A DNA stretch of 64,000 bases from NCBI RefSeq assembly GCF_029203285.1, contig NZ_CP115669.1, forward strand, positions 4,650,001-4,714,000, given 5' to 3'. This stretch comes from Pseudomonas sp. PSE14 (GTDB taxonomy: Bacteria; Pseudomonadota; Gammaproteobacteria; Pseudomonadales; Pseudomonadaceae). Shown piece after piece: positions 8,983-21,897 of this stretch (positions are counted from its first letter, which is position 1; each line of letters begins with the position of its first letter). The notes beneath the pieces are model-generated. The model was not told the DNA's origin, searched no databases, and saw nothing but the letters and a program-made list of their open reading frames with translations. The position numbers were made by a program, and so were the translations under genes.

Positions 8983-10011
8983 TCAGCGCACCGGCGGTGC
9001 GTACTGCAGACCACCCTTGTTCCACTGGGCGTTGAGGCCACGCTTGATCTTCAGCTCGCTGCCGTCGCCGACGTTGCGGTCGAAGATCTCGCCGTAGTTA
9101 CCCACTTGCTTGACGATCTGTACCACCCAGTCCTTGGACAGTTTCAGATCCTTGCCGTAGTCGCCTTCAGCGCCGAGCAGGCGGGCGACGTCCGGGTTCT
9201 TGGTGTTCTTGGCCATCTCCTCGACGTTCTTCGAGTTCACGCCCAGTTCTTCGGCGTTGAGCAGCGCGAAGAGCGTCCAGCGCGCGATGTGGAACCACTC
9301 CTCGTCACCCTGGCGTACCGCCGGGGCCAGCGGCTCCTTGGAGATGACTTCCGGCAGCACCACGTAGTCATCCGGCTTGGCCAGCTTGATGCGCTGGGCG
9401 TAGAGCTGCGACTGGTCGGAGGTCAGCACGTCGCAACGGCCGGACTCCAGCGACTTGGCGCTCTCGTCGGAGGTGTCGTAGGTGATGGGGGTGTACTTGA
9501 GGTTGTTGGAGCGGAAGTAGTCGGACAGGTTCAGCTCGGTGGTGGTGCCCGCCTGGATGCACACGGTGGCGCCGTCGAGCTCCTTGGCGCTGGAAACGCC
9601 GAGCTTCTTGTTCACCAGGAAGCCCTGGCCGTCGTAGTAGGTCACGCCGACGAAGCTCAGGCCCATGGCGCTGTCGCGCGAACTGGTCCAGGTGGAGTTG
9701 CGCGAGAGGATATCAATCTCGCCGGACTGCAGCGCGGTGAAGCGCTCCTTGGCGGTCAGCGGACTGAACTTGACCTTGCTGGCGTCGCCGAACACGGCGG
9801 CGGCCACGGCACGGCAGACATCGACGTCGATGCCCTTGTACTGCCCTTTGGCGTCGGCGTAGGAGAAGCCCGGAAGACCGTCACTGATACCGCACTGCAC
9901 GTAGCCTTTCTTCTTCACTGCATCCAGGGTGGCACCCGCGTGAGCGAGGCCGCTGATACCGAACAGGGCGGCGGTAGTCAGCACAGCCAGGGTGGATTTC
10001 ACCATCTTCAT
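8983..10011 (-). CDS. aapJ: General L-amino-acid ABC transporter, periplasmic binding protein
   Basis: A 342-residue solute-binding protein starting at ATG 10011, preceded by GGAGAAG five bases upstream; longer upstream in-frame extension lacks a signal sequence. The signal peptide is MKMVKSTLAVLTTAALFGIS with cleavage near AHA-GA. The mature start TLDAVKKKGYVQCGISDGLPGFSYADAKGQ is typical of AapJ/BztA proteins, with the TKERF-like segment LTAKERFTALQSGEIDILSRNSTWT. It captures amino acids in the periplasm for AapQMP. First gene of the operon. Confidence 0.95.
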   Translation of the reverse strand: MKMVKSTLAVLTTAALFGISGLAHAGATLDAVKKKGYVQCGISDGLPGFSYADAKGQYKGIDVDVCRAVAAAVFGDASKVKFSPLTAKERFTALQSGEIDILSRNSTWTSSRDSAMGLSFVGVTYYDGQGFLVNKKLGVSSAKELDGATVCIQAGTTTELNLSDYFRSNNLKYTPITYDTSDESAKSLESGRCDVLTSDQSQLYAQRIKLAKPDDYVVLPEVISKEPLAPAVRQGDEEWFHIARWTLFALLNAEELGVNSKNVEEMAKNTKNPDVARLLGAEGDYGKDLKLSKDWVVQIVKQVGNYGEIFDRNVGDGSELKIKRGLNAQWNKGGLQYAPPVR

Positions 10012-10270
10012 CGATCTTCTCCGTTGCTTTTTTAGTGTTCTGGAGTCCCGGTTCCACCGCCGTACCCTCGTGAGGCACAAGCAAGACCACTGACGGGATG
10101 GAGACCTAAGGGTGAGTCTAGTCGGCTCTCGGAATCCGCACCGAGGCATTGCAGACGTCCCCCGAGCCCGCAGGTGATGCGGGCTGGAACGGGTATAAGA
10201 GATCATTGCGCATGAAGGCGAAGACCCGTCGCGCCAACCGATGACCACGGCGGACGACGACGGGCCCTGA

Positions 10271-11179
<909 letters not shown>

Positions 11180-11271
11180 CCCCTCCTCCGCAGGAGCCAG
11201 GCCCGGCGCACGGCCACTGGAGGCCGGGCGTGCCGGCGCCATCAGGTGGAGTGGCTGGAGAGCTGATGGAT

Positions 11272-11300
11272 CGCCGGGCCGACCGCCGGTCGGCCCGGCG
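11272..11300. terminator. Perfect 13-bp stem hairpin
   Basis: CGCCGGGCCGACC (11272-11284), a 3-nt loop, and GGTCGGCCCGGCG (11288-11300) form a perfect stem between the esterase and the GGDEF gene. No T-run follows, so termination would be imperfect or Rho-assisted. The tight loop suggests extrusion or RNA folding. Confidence 0.6.
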
Positions 11301-11418
11301 TGAAGCCAGATTGCCAGTATCCAAATCTGATTAATACTGATGGCTCAATGTGCGAATTGGACTACTAGGGAGAGTCGGTCGTGCACATCATCAGCTCCTT
11401 CCCCGCCTCCATTGCGCC

Positions 11419-12357
11419 ATGAAGCCCGCGCAATGGACGGAGGATATCCAGCAACTGCAGCACCTTCGCCTGTTCCAGAACGTGGCTGCGGCCAGCCTGC
11501 AACAGCTGCTGAAGGACTTCCGCGCCTGCGAACTGGAAGCCGGTGAAATCCTCCTCTCCCCGTTCAACCGCAACCACTTCCTTTATATGGTCCTGCACGG
11601 CCAGTTGAAGGTGTACCTGGGTTCGCTCGACAACCAGCCGGTCACCACCCTCAACCCCGGCGACTGCGCCGGCGAGATCAGCTTCATCGACAACGACCAC
11701 CCTTCCGCCTACGTGGTGGCTGCCGAACCGACCACCGTCCTGCGCCTGCATCGCGAGTCACTGATCAGCCTCTTCCAGCACTCCCCGCAGGTAATGCAGA
11801 ACCTCCTGGGCGTGCTTTGCGAAAAAGTGCGCCAGGGCAACCGGATCATTCTCGACACCGAGCAGAACGCCAACATCGACACCCTGACCGGGCTGTTCAA
11901 CCGGCGCTGGCTGGAGCACATCTACGACCGCGAAAGCACCCGCTGCGCGTTCAACGAACACCCGCTGTGCCTGCTCATGCTGGATGTCGACCACTTCAAG
12001 GACTACAACGACGAACACGGCCATCTGGCCGGCGACTACGCCCTCTGCCTGGTCGCCCACACCCTGCGCAGCCAGTTGCGCCCCAAGGACAGCATGGCGC
12101 GCTACGGCGGCGAGGAGTTCGTCATCCTGCTCCCGGAAATCGGCGTGGAAGAGGCCCGGCGCATCGGCAACCGGTTGCGCCAGAGCCTGGAGCAGGTGAA
12201 GACCTTCTATTCGCCGATGGGCGTGCTGCCCGGCGTCACCGTATCCCTGGGCCTGGCCCAGATGGACTACCAGGAAACCCTGCCGAACCTGATCCTGCGG
12301 GCCGACAGTGCGCTCTACCAGGCCAAGCAGGAAGGCCGCAACCGCCTGGTGGGCTGA
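11419..12357 (+). CDS. Cyclic-nucleotide-binding-fold / GGDEF diguanylate cyclase
   Basis: A 312-residue protein from ATG 11419 (MKPAQWTED); an upstream ATG at 11350 would add 23 residues, and no strong ribosome site decides. Residues about 15-135 form a CAP-like cyclic-nucleotide-binding fold (NPGDCAGEISFIDNDHPSAY). The position of the cAMP-phosphate-binding arginine is a serine (PSA rather than PRT), so the ligand may differ or be absent. Residues about 150-312 form a GGDEF domain with active GGEEF and an upstream RPKD inhibitory I-site. It should make c-di-GMP with feedback control. Confidence 0.9.
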   Translation: MKPAQWTEDIQQLQHLRLFQNVAAASLQQLLKDFRACELEAGEILLSPFNRNHFLYMVLHGQLKVYLGSLDNQPVTTLNPGDCAGEISFIDNDHPSAYVVAAEPTTVLRLHRESLISLFQHSPQVMQNLLGVLCEKVRQGNRIILDTEQNANIDTLTGLFNRRWLEHIYDRESTRCAFNEHPLCLLMLDVDHFKDYNDEHGHLAGDYALCLVAHTLRSQLRPKDSMARYGGEEFVILLPEIGVEEARRIGNRLRQSLEQVKTFYSPMGVLPGVTVSLGLAQMDYQETLPNLILRADSALYQAKQEGRNRLVG

Positions 12358-12450
12358 CCTGCCCGCACAAGCCGCGCGGATTTCCCGCGCCTGTCCGTCC
12401 CGACCTTTGCTAGAGTCCGCGCACTAGAACAAGACAGCCGGGAAGCTGAC

Positions 12451-13608
12451 ATGCGCAAAACCCTGATCGTGTTGCTATTGCTGGTGGCCGTTGGCCTGGG
12501 GATTTTCTTCAACCTGCCGGCCTACCTGGACCGCAAGATGAACACCGTGGCCAGCCCGCCACCCTACCCCGCCTCGGAATCCGCGACCGCCCTGCACAAC
12601 ACACTGTTCGTCGCCGACCTGCACGACGACGCCCTGCTCTGGGACCGCAACCTGCTGGACCGCCACGACCACGGCCACACCGACCTGCCGCGCCTGCTCG
12701 AAGGCCACGTCGGCCTGCAGGTGTTCTCCACCGTCACCAAGACCCCGCGCGGCCTGAACTACGAACGCAATGGCGCCGACAGCGACAACATCACCCCGCT
12801 GGTCATCGCCCAGCGCTGGCCGGCCCGCACCTGGAACAGCCTGCTCGAACGTGCCCTCTATCAGGCCGAACTGCTCGACAAGGCCGCCGCAGACAGCCTG
12901 GGCAAGCTCACCCTGATCCGCAGCCGCGACGACCTCGCGCGCTACCTCGCCGCCTGGCAGAAGGATCCGAATCAGCTCGCCGGGGTGCTCGCCACCGAAG
13001 GCCTGCACCCGCTGGAAGGCAAACTGGAAAACATCGACCGCATGTACGACGCGGGCTTCCGCATCATGGGCCTGACCCACTTCTTCGACAACGAAGTCGG
13101 CGGCTCCGCCCACGGCCTGAAAAAGGGTGGCCTGACGCCCTTCGGCCGCCAGGTGATCGCCCGTCTGGAAGAGAAGAAGATGCTGGTGGACCTGGCGCAC
13201 GCCTCCCGCGCCCTGATCGATGACGTGCTGGCCATCGCCACCCGCCCGGTGCTGGTCTCCCACACCGGCGTCGAGGGCACCTGCCCAGGCGTCCGCAACC
13301 TGACCGACGCCCACCTGCAACGCATCGCCGCCACCGGCGGGCTGATCGGCATCGGCTACTGGGACGGCGCCGTGTGCGACACCTCGGTCAAGGCCATCGT
13401 CAAGGCCATCCGCTACGCCGCCGACAAGGTCGGTGTTCAGCACATCGCGCTGGGCTCGGACTTCGACGGCGCCGTACACACGCCCTTCGACACCAGCGGC
13501 CTGGCACAACTGACCCAGGGCCTGGCGGAAGCCGGATTCAGCCAATCGGACATCGCCGCCATCATGGGTGGCAACGTGCGTCGCCTGCTGCTGGAAACGC
13601 TGCCCTGA
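12451..13608 (+). CDS. Membrane-anchored M19 (renal) dipeptidase
   Basis: A 385-residue zinc dipeptidase. An N-terminal hydrophobic helix ([20 protein letters not shown]) should anchor or export it. Metal-binding and family motifs are visible: [14 protein letters not shown] (His-x-Asp), [10 protein letters not shown] (bridging glutamate), [17 protein letters not shown] and LGSDFDGAV. Members cleave dipeptides, often D-containing; the pyoverdine-pathway relative PvdM is from the same family. Nothing nearby suggests siderophore synthesis. Gap to the GGDEF gene is 93 bp, so co-transcription is possible but unproven. Confidence 0.93.
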   Translation: MRKTLIVLLLLVAVGLGIFFNLPAYLDRKMNTVASPPPYPASESATALHNTLFVADLHDDALLWDRNLLDRHDHGHTDLPRLLEGHVGLQVFSTVTKTPRGLNYERNGADSDNITPLVIAQRWPARTWNSLLERALYQAELLDKAAADSLGKLTLIRSRDDLARYLAAWQKDPNQLAGVLATEGLHPLEGKLENIDRMYDAGFRIMGLTHFFDNEVGGSAHGLKKGGLTPFGRQVIARLEEKKMLVDLAHASRALIDDVLAIATRPVLVSHTGVEGTCPGVRNLTDAHLQRIAATGGLIGIGYWDGAVCDTSVKAIVKAIRYAADKVGVQHIALGSDFDGAVHTPFDTSGLAQLTQGLAEAGFSQSDIAAIMGGNVRRLLLETLP

Positions 13609-13750
13609 GAGCCTGCTGCCGTTTCGCCGCACCGCGTCGAAACGGCATCCGCCCCGCCCGTCAAGCCCGCGAAATCCTGTGGCACTTCGCCCTGCGGGCA
13701 TCTTGCATTACACTGGCGGCCGTTCATTCCTTAACCAGTACGAGACCACC

Positions 13751-15277
13751 GTGCTCAAAGCACTCAAGAAAATCTTCAGCAAGGGCGAGGGCGAGCAGCC
13801 CGTCGCCACGCCGGCAGCCCCCGCCCCCGCTGCCTCCGAGCCCGCCCAGAGCGGCGAGAAGCGTCCGCGCAAACCGCGCAATCCGCGTCCTGAAGGCGAA
13901 GCCGCCGAGAAGCAGGCCCGCGCCCCCAAAGGCGACAAACCCCGCGCCGAGCGTTCCGAGAAAGCCGAACGCGGCGAAAAGACCGAGCGCACCGACAAGC
14001 CTCGCGAGCCCAAGGCCGACAAGCCGCGCCGCGAGCGCAAACCGCGTCCGCCGGTGGTGGACAACTGGAAGCTGGAAGACTTCGTGGTGGAGCCGGCCGA
14101 AGGCAAGACCCGTTTCCACGACTTCAACCTCGACCCGCGTCTGATGCATGCCATCCATGACCTGGGCTTCCCCTACTGCACGCCGATCCAGGCGCAGGTG
14201 CTGGGTTACACCCTCCGCGGCCAGGACGCCATCGGCCGCGCCCAGACCGGCACCGGCAAGACCGCCGCGTTCCTCATCTCGATCATCACCCAGTTGCTGC
14301 AGACCCCGCCGCCGAAAGAGCGCTACATGGGCGAGCCGCGCGCGCTGATCATCGCGCCGACCCGCGAGCTGGTGGTGCAGATCGCCAAGGACGCCGTGGG
14401 CCTGGCCAAGTACACCGGCCTGAACGTGATGAGCTTCGTCGGCGGCATGGACTTCGACAAGCAGCTCAAGACCCTGGAATCGCGCTTCTGCGACATCCTG
14501 GTCGCCACCCCGGGCCGCCTGCTGGACTTCAACCAGCGCGGCGAGGTGCACCTGGACATGGTCGAGGTGATGGTGCTGGACGAAGCCGACCGCATGCTCG
14601 ACATGGGCTTCATCCCGCAGGTCCGCCAGATCATCCGCCAGACCCCGTACAAGGGCGAGCGCCAGACCCTGCTGTTCTCCGCCACCTTCACCGACGACGT
14701 GATGAACCTGGCCAAGCAGTGGACGGTCGATCCGGCCATCGTCGAGATCGAGCCGGAGAACGTCGCCAGCGATACCGTCGAACAGCACGTCTATGCCGTG
14801 GCCGGCAGCGACAAGTACAAGCTGCTGTACAACCTGATCGCGCAGAACGACTGGACCCGCGTGATGGTCTTCGCCAACCGCAAGGACGAGGTGCGCCGCA
14901 TCGAGGAACGCCTGACCAAGGACGGCATCAGCGCCGCCCAGATGTCCGGCGACGTGCCGCAGCACAAGCGCATCAAGGTCCTGGAAGGCTTCCGTGAAGG
15001 CAAGATCCGCGTCCTGGTCGCCACCGACGTCGCCGGTCGCGGCATCCACGTCGACGGCATCAGCCACGTGATCAACTTCACCCTGCCGGAAGACCCGGAC
15101 GACTACGTGCACCGCATCGGCCGTACCGGCCGCGCCGGCACCACCGGTACCTCCATCAGCTTCGCCGGCGAGGACGATGCCTTCGCCCTGCCGCCGATCG
15201 AGGAACTGCTGGGCCGCAAGATCAACTGCGAGATGCCGCCCACCGAGCTGCTCAAGCCGGTACCGCGCAAGCACTGA
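13751..15277 (+). CDS. rhlB: DEAD-box ATP-dependent RNA helicase RhlB
   Basis: About 508 residues from GTG 13751 ([16 protein letters not shown]). Residues about 10-105 are a low-complexity Lys/Arg/Glu/Ala/Pro-rich extension, predicted disordered and RNA-binding. The helicase core follows: Q-motif region [10 protein letters not shown], Walker [22 protein letters not shown] in [15 protein letters not shown] in LFSATF, and [10 protein letters not shown]. RhlB unwinds RNA for the degradosome. The gene ends at a strong terminator. The start choice rests on the conserved first residues, since the reading frame stays open upstream. Confidence 0.92.
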   Translation: MLKALKKIFSKGEGEQPVATPAAPAPAASEPAQSGEKRPRKPRNPRPEGEAAEKQARAPKGDKPRAERSEKAERGEKTERTDKPREPKADKPRRERKPRPPVVDNWKLEDFVVEPAEGKTRFHDFNLDPRLMHAIHDLGFPYCTPIQAQVLGYTLRGQDAIGRAQTGTGKTAAFLISIITQLLQTPPPKERYMGEPRALIIAPTRELVVQIAKDAVGLAKYTGLNVMSFVGGMDFDKQLKTLESRFCDILVATPGRLLDFNQRGEVHLDMVEVMVLDEADRMLDMGFIPQVRQIIRQTPYKGERQTLLFSATFTDDVMNLAKQWTVDPAIVEIEPENVASDTVEQHVYAVAGSDKYKLLYNLIAQNDWTRVMVFANRKDEVRRIEERLTKDGISAAQMSGDVPQHKRIKVLEGFREGKIRVLVATDVAGRGIHVDGISHVINFTLPEDPDDYVHRIGRTGRAGTTGTSISFAGEDDAFALPPIEELLGRKINCEMPPTELLKPVPRKH

Positions 15278-15296
15278 TCCGCTGCTGCACCACAAG

Positions 15297-15326
15297 AAGG
15301 CGAAGCCACACGGCTTCGCCTTTTTT
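15297..15326 (+). terminator. Rho-independent terminator of rhlB
   Basis: Stem AAGGCGAAGCC / GGCTTCGCCTT with an ACAC loop, followed directly by a T-run (CCTTTTTTG). It lies 19 bases after the rhlB stop. The remaining 250 bp up to the chemoreceptor gene hold no gene; the AT-rich segment near 15485-15515 is the likely promoter of the latter. Confidence 0.95.
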
Positions 15327-15577
15327 GTTTCCACGTTGCGTTACGTCCGGTGACGCCTTCGCCTCCCTCCCCCTTCCCGCGCCGCTCATTCATCCCGCCG
15401 GACCCGCCGGGACGACCTGGCGTCGGCCCCCGCAAACAATGGCAACACGCCATCCTCCGGCGTAGGCGCCAGTCGCGCGCCCTTTTCGATCATTTTTATT
15501 TACAGTCGTAAATTAATTCGCACGCTTCTTGCACAGCAAGCGAGAACAAGTCCAAGAAACCTCGGCGGAATCCTCCC

Positions 15578-17536
15578 ATGTCCCTGCGCGCCAAACTTGC
15601 CCTCAGTTTCCTGTCGATCGGCCTGCTTCCCGTACTGGTGATGGCCATCGTGGTCTACCTCCAGGCCAGTCGAGCCCTCGAAGAGCAAAGCCTGAATGCC
15701 CTGGAGGCAGTCGCCAGCATCAAGCAGCGGCAATTGATGGATGCCTGGAAAGCGCGACACGACCAGCTCAGCAGCCTCGCCAACAACCTCGGCAGCAACT
15801 ACGCGGGCCTCGACAGCGACGCCCTGGTGACCACCGCCAACTACGACCGCCCGGTGTTCGAGAACTTCATCAAGACCTTCGGCTACCGCGAGCTGCGCCT
15901 GGTGGCCGGCGACGGCACCGTGGTCTTCAGCCTCGGGCGCGGCGCCGACTACCAGCAGAACATCGGTTCTCCGACCTGGCGGGACACGCCGTTCGGGCGC
16001 TTCATCCGCTCGGCCCTGGACAGTGGCAAGGCCAGCATCAGCGACCTGGAGCCCGCGCTGGACGACCAGCAACCGGTGCAATGGCTGGCCACTCCGATCA
16101 AGGAGAACGACCAGCTGAAACTGCTGCTCGTCCTGGAACTGCCGCTCACGGCGATCAACGAAGTGATGCAGAACCGCCAGGGCTTGGGCGACGCCGGGGA
16201 AACCTACCTGGTGGGCGGCGATGGCAGCCTGCGCTCGGACTCGGTTCGCTTCGCCGATCACCACGTGCGCCGCGACAAGGAAAGCCCCGCTCCCTTGCCC
16301 GGCCAGGCCATCGAGAAAGCCCTCGCCGGTGAGCAAGGGCGCCTCGCCGAAACCGGCCTGAGCAACGAGCCGGCGCTGAAATCCTTCGTCCCGCTGAACC
16401 TCGACGGCCTGCACTGGGCGCTGGTGGCGGAGATGGACCAGGACCAGGCCTTCGCCCCGGTGCGCAAACTGATGTGGCAGATCCTCGTGCTCGGCCTGCT
16501 GACCCTGGTCGGCGTGGCCGCCGGCACCTGGCTGGTCAGCCGCAGTGTGATGCGCCCGCTGGGCGGCGAGCCGGCCAGCATGGCCGCTCTGGCCCAACGC
16601 CTGGCCAACGGCGAATTGCGCCTCAGCGACGATGCCAGCGCCAGCAGCGGCCTGATGCAGGCCCTGCGCGAAATGACCGCGGCCTGGCGCCAGGTGGTCG
16701 AGCGCCTGCGCCAGGCCAGCGAAGCCGTGGGCGATGCCAGCGGCGACATCCTCGACGCCGCCGGTCGCACCAGCAATCACCTGGACCAGCAGCAGGAAGC
16801 GCTGGAAATGGTGGTCAGCGCCGTCGACCAGATGGCCGCCACCGTGCAGGAGATCGCCGGCAGCGCCAGCCGCAGCGCCGATGGCAGCGCCGCCGCGCGA
16901 GAGGCCTTCACCGCCATGCAGGACACGCTGCAACACATGATCGGCCGTCAGGACCAATTGCTCACCGGCCTGCGCCAGGCCGATGGCGTGGTGCAGACGC
17001 TGGCCGGCGAAAGCCAGCAGATCGGCTCGGTGCTGGACGTCATCCGCTCCATTGCCGAACAGACCAACCTGCTCGCCCTCAACGCCGCCATCGAGGCCGC
17101 CCGCGCCGGCGAAGCGGGCCGTGGTTTCGCCGTGGTCGCCGACGAGGTCCGCAACCTTGCCCAGCGCACCCGTAGCGCCACGGACGAGATCGTCGCCATC
17201 GTCGGCAGCCTCGGCGATTCCTCCGTCCAGGCCCAGTCGAGCATGAGCGGCGCCAGCGAACAGGCGCGCACCCTGGAACAGGACACCCAGGCGGTACTGG
17301 AAACCCTCGGCGTGCTCGACGAGTCCCTGCAGGGCGTACACGCCATGGCCTTCCAGATCGCTGCGGCAGCCGAACAGCAGGCCGCCACGACCCAGGAAGT
17401 GAACCAGCACATGCACCGCCTGAGCGACATGACCGTGGAAAACCGCAAGACCGCCGCCCACACCCGCGACTGTGGCGAGCACCTGCGCCGCGTGGCGGGC
17501 GGTCAGCAGGAACTGGTAGCGCAGTTCAAGCTGTGA
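15578..17536 (+). CDS. Methyl-accepting chemotaxis protein
   Basis: A 652-residue inner-membrane chemoreceptor. An N-terminal membrane helix ([20 protein letters not shown]) precedes a periplasmic Cache-like sensor (residues about 35-290). A second helix ([20 protein letters not shown]) leads to HAMP and the long cytoplasmic coiled coil. The signalling tip is intact: [37 protein letters not shown]. The C-terminus lacks a CheR-tethering pentapeptide (ends VAQFKL). No che genes are adjacent, so it is an orphan receptor; the ligand is unknown. Confidence 0.94.
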   Translation: MSLRAKLALSFLSIGLLPVLVMAIVVYLQASRALEEQSLNALEAVASIKQRQLMDAWKARHDQLSSLANNLGSNYAGLDSDALVTTANYDRPVFENFIKTFGYRELRLVAGDGTVVFSLGRGADYQQNIGSPTWRDTPFGRFIRSALDSGKASISDLEPALDDQQPVQWLATPIKENDQLKLLLVLELPLTAINEVMQNRQGLGDAGETYLVGGDGSLRSDSVRFADHHVRRDKESPAPLPGQAIEKALAGEQGRLAETGLSNEPALKSFVPLNLDGLHWALVAEMDQDQAFAPVRKLMWQILVLGLLTLVGVAAGTWLVSRSVMRPLGGEPASMAALAQRLANGELRLSDDASASSGLMQALREMTAAWRQVVERLRQASEAVGDASGDILDAAGRTSNHLDQQQEALEMVVSAVDQMAATVQEIAGSASRSADGSAAAREAFTAMQDTLQHMIGRQDQLLTGLRQADGVVQTLAGESQQIGSVLDVIRSIAEQTNLLALNAAIEAARAGEAGRGFAVVADEVRNLAQRTRSATDEIVAIVGSLGDSSVQAQSSMSGASEQARTLEQDTQAVLETLGVLDESLQGVHAMAFQIAAAAEQQAATTQEVNQHMHRLSDMTVENRKTAAHTRDCGEHLRRVAGGQQELVAQFKL

Positions 17537-17554
17537 CCGCCCGAGCCCTTCCAT

Positions 17555-17634
17555 TGTAGGAGCGAGCTTGCTCGCGAACCGCACCACACCGGAATCACCG
17601 GCAGAATGCGTTCGCGAGCAAGCTCGCTCCTACG
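17555..17634. repeat. REP-like paired inverted repeat
   Basis: Standard two-arm element of the dispersed family: TGTAGGAGCGAGCTTGCTCG, a 25-30 bp spacer, then TTCGCGAGCAAGCTCGCTCC ending TACGA. It separates the chemoreceptor gene from the dauBAR promoter. Confidence 0.93.
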
Positions 17635-17659
17635 AAGAGCCGCAGCCGACCACCCGCTC

Positions 17660-17691
17660 TTGCCGAGCAAGACAATAGAGTCCAGAATGGA
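17660..17691 (+). promoter_or_regulatory. dauBAR promoter with candidate DauR operator
   Basis: A -35 TTGCCG (17660-17665), 17-bp spacer and -10 CAGAAT (17683-17688) lie upstream of dauB. The -10 hexamer is embedded in the dyad TCCAGAATGGA (17681-17691), preceded by AG. The promoter of the convergent binding-protein gene at 21.6 kb has the same layout (TTGACG, 17 bp, CAGATT within TCCAGATTGGA). I infer a shared repressor, most simply DauR. A further TCCACATTTGGA at 17700-17711 overlaps the dauB ribosome site. Confidence 0.6.
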
Positions 17692-17719
17692 AAAATAAAT
17701 CCACATTTGGAGTCTCGCC

Positions 17720-19811
<2,092 letters not shown>

Positions 19812-19880
19812 CCGTGACAGCCCGCGGGCGCTTGCGGCACACTCGCCAGCGCCCGCCCCACCGCCCCGAGAGCCTTGCCC

Positions 19881-20504
19881 ATGACCGCTGCTGATCCGCT
19901 GGACAACTACAAGGCCATCGCCGACGCCATCGCCGCCCTGTTCTTCCCCCACGCCGAAGTGGTCATCCACGACCTGCGCAACCAGCGCGTGGCCTACCTG
20001 GCCAACAACATCTCCAAACGCGAGATCGGCGACGACTCGGCCCTGGAAGACATGCTCGAAGGCGGTCACGACGAACGCAACATCGGCCCCTATGAGAAGC
20101 TCAACTGGGACGGGCAGAAGATCCGCTCCATCAGCACCGTGCTGCGCGACGCCAAGGGCGAGCCGCTGGCGGTGCTGTGCATCAACCTCAACATCACCCT
20201 GTTCGAAACCGCCAAGGCGGCGCTGGACCTGTTCCTGTCCTCGAGCAAGATCGTGCCGCAACCCGATGCGCTGTTCCGCGATGATTGGCAGGAGCGCATC
20301 AATACCTTCCTCCATGCCTGGTTGCGGCAGCGCCAGTTGAGCCTGTCCACCCTAAGTCGCGACCACAAGCGCGAGCTGGTCCTGGCGCTGCATGCGGAGG
20401 GTGCATTCAAGGGCAAGAGCGCGGCGAACTATGTGGCCAATGTGCTGAACATGGGGCGGGCGACGGTTTACAAGCATTTGAAGGAGTTGAAGGAGGAGGT
20501 GTGA
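19881..20504 (+). CDS. dauR: YheO-type PAS / HTH regulator DauR
   Basis: A 207-residue regulator from ATG 19881. The N-terminal YheO-like PAS domain (DNYKAIADAIAALFFPHAEVVIHDL, then SAL and LCINLNI) senses a ligand. The C-terminal HTH segment is FKGKSAANYVANVLNMGRATVYKHLKEL. In P. aeruginosa DauR represses dauBAR and responds to the D-arginine pathway. The gene lies 69 bp after dauA in the same direction and ends close to a bidirectional terminator. Confidence 0.92.
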   Translation: MTAADPLDNYKAIADAIAALFFPHAEVVIHDLRNQRVAYLANNISKREIGDDSALEDMLEGGHDERNIGPYEKLNWDGQKIRSISTVLRDAKGEPLAVLCINLNITLFETAKAALDLFLSSSKIVPQPDALFRDDWQERINTFLHAWLRQRQLSLSTLSRDHKRELVLALHAEGAFKGKSAANYVANVLNMGRATVYKHLKELKEEV

Positions 20505-20532
20505 GCCGACTCCTTCCCGCGATTTATTCTCC

Positions 20533-20559
20533 GGTTCGCGAGCAAGCTCGCTCCTACGA
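20533..20559. repeat. Single REP half-element
   Basis: One arm only, GGTTCGCGAGCAAGCTCGCT continuing CCTACGA, downstream of dauR. It is a solitary copy of the arm found in pairs elsewhere in the window. Confidence 0.85.
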
Positions 20560-20571
20560 AAGGCAAAATAA

Positions 20572-20595
20572 AAAGGCCGCCCAAAGGCGGCCTTT
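20572..20595. terminator. Bidirectional terminator between dauR and binding-protein gene
   Basis: Stem AAAGGCCGCC / GGCGGCCTTT with a CAAA loop. It has a short T-run on the plus strand and a better one on the minus strand (complement of AATAAAAA), so it can end both convergent transcripts. Confidence 0.92.
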
Positions 20596-20615
20596 CCTGC
20601 AACTCAACGGGCAGA

Positions 20616-21392
20616 TCAATCCCCGTAGATATCGCTCTTGAAGTACTTGCCTTCAATTTCCTTGTACTTGCCATTAGCCCGCAGCGCATCGATGGCGGCG
20701 TTGAGTTGGCCGACCAGCTCGGTATTGCCCTTGCGCACCGCGATACCAGCGCCCTCGCCGAAGTACTTCGGATCCTTGAACTCCGGCCCAATGAAGGCGA
20801 AGCCCTTGCCGCGCTCGGTTTGCAGGAAACCGATCTCCAGCGGAATGGAGTCGGCGAAGGTGCCATCCAGACGGCCTGCGACCAGGTCCAGGTAGATCTC
20901 ATCCTGGCTGGTGTAGCGCACGACGTTGGCGCCGGCCTTGCCCAGTACCTCGGTGGCGAAACGGTCGGCGGTGGAGCCGCGCTGCACGCCAATGTTCTTG
21001 CCCTTGAGCTGGCTGAACTGGTCATCCAGTTGCGAGCCTTCCTTCATCACCAGGCGGCCCGGGGTGAAGTAGTACTTGTGGGTGAAGTCCACCGAGCGCT
21101 TGCGCTCGTCGGTGATGGTGATGGACGACAGCGCGGCGTCGATCTTGCGCACCTTCAGCGAGGGGATCAGGCCGTCGTACTCCTGCTCGATCCACTGGCA
21201 CTTGCGCTTCATCTGCTCGCACAGGGCGTTGCCGATATCGTAGTCGAAGCCGGCGATGCCGCCCTCGGGCGTCTTGTAGGCGAAGGGTGGGTACGCCGCC
21301 TCGATGCCGATGCGCAGCGGCTTGTCGTCAGCGTGGGAGAAGGTGGCAAAGGCAGCCAGCATCAGGCCGCCCAGCAGGGCTTTACGATTCAT
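20616..21392 (-). CDS. Periplasmic basic-amino-acid binding protein (dau-linked)
   Basis: A 258-residue ABC substrate-binding protein starting at [15 protein letters not shown] (ATG 21392, GGAG about nine bases upstream). The signal peptide ends near FSHA-DD. Motifs of the lysine/arginine/ornithine family are clear: [55 protein letters not shown], and [11 protein letters not shown]. It has no permease or ATPase beside it. Position next to dauBAR and a promoter like that of dauB suggest it binds D- or L-arginine. It corresponds, from memory, to PA3865. Confidence 0.92.
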   Translation of the reverse strand: MNRKALLGGLMLAAFATFSHADDKPLRIGIEAAYPPFAYKTPEGGIAGFDYDIGNALCEQMKRKCQWIEQEYDGLIPSLKVRKIDAALSSITITDERKRSVDFTHKYYFTPGRLVMKEGSQLDDQFSQLKGKNIGVQRGSTADRFATEVLGKAGANVVRYTSQDEIYLDLVAGRLDGTFADSIPLEIGFLQTERGKGFAFIGPEFKDPKYFGEGAGIAVRKGNTELVGQLNAAIDALRANGKYKEIEGKYFKSDIYGD

Positions 21393-21580
21393 CGATGAAC
21401 TCCGTGGCGTAGTCTGGGAACCCGGCAGCCGTGCGCCGGTACCGCGTTGGCAGTGCACAGGAAGAGCTTGGCTCGTCCGGGGTCGCGGCGCAGAACGCCG
21501 CAGCAGCATTGCCTTGCTCTTACCCAGGCGACCGTCTTGTTGTTGTTCGTCCATGCGTGCCATCACGCATAAACTTAAAA

Positions 21581-21612
21581 TCCAATCTGGACTAAAAAGT
21601 ACAGAACGTCAA
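21581..21612 (-). promoter_or_regulatory. Promoter of dau-linked binding protein with candidate operator
   Basis: On the minus strand: -35 TTGACG (21612-21607), exact 17-bp spacer, -10 CAGATT (21589-21584) inside the dyad TCCAGATTGGA (21591-21581), preceded by AG. It copies the layout of the dauB promoter. The transcript leader to the ATG would be about 180 nt. Confidence 0.6.
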
Positions 21613-21639
21613 TCTGTCCTGCGACCGTCCGGCGCACTC

Positions 21640-21832
21640 TCCTTTGCTGCCCCGCCGCTACTCCTTCGGAGGAATGTCGGCCGCGGGTCGCTGGCCTTAG
21701 GCTGGACGTGTTCCAGCCAATCCGAGGAGGAGTCGAACAGTTAACCTGCATGATTTTTCGTAGATTCCACGGTTCAACTTGGCAGAGTGCCCGAGGCCCC
21801 GCGATACGCTCATGTCGCCGGGGCCTTTTTCT
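21640..21832 (+). ncRNA. Candidate small RNA ending at an orphan terminator
   Basis: The plus strand has a strong Rho-independent terminator with no coding gene in front of it: stem 21794-21804 / 21815-21826 (AGGCCCCG / CGGGGCCT plus inner CGA/TCG), then five Ts. Upstream on the same strand are two further hairpins: CTCC-TTC-GGAG at 21661-21671 and GGCTGGA-CGTGT-TCCAGCC at 21700-21718. The flanking genes are both on the minus strand, so this terminator serves neither. The 5' end is a guess; I do not recognise the RNA family. Confidence 0.5.
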
Positions 21833-21897
21833 ATTGCAGAAAGAAAGCCCACGTCAGTGCGGTGCTCGATGACAGGGCGCGAGGGCCGCCCTCACCT

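Noticed and set aside
10128-10145. CTCGGAATCCGCACCGAG as an AauR operator for aapJ
   Set aside because: The arms and spacing do not match the AauR consensus as I recall it (TTCGG and CCGAA five bases apart).
15500-17587. A 695-codon minus-strand frame
   Set aside because: Antisense to the chemoreceptor gene, whose signalling tip is fully conserved.
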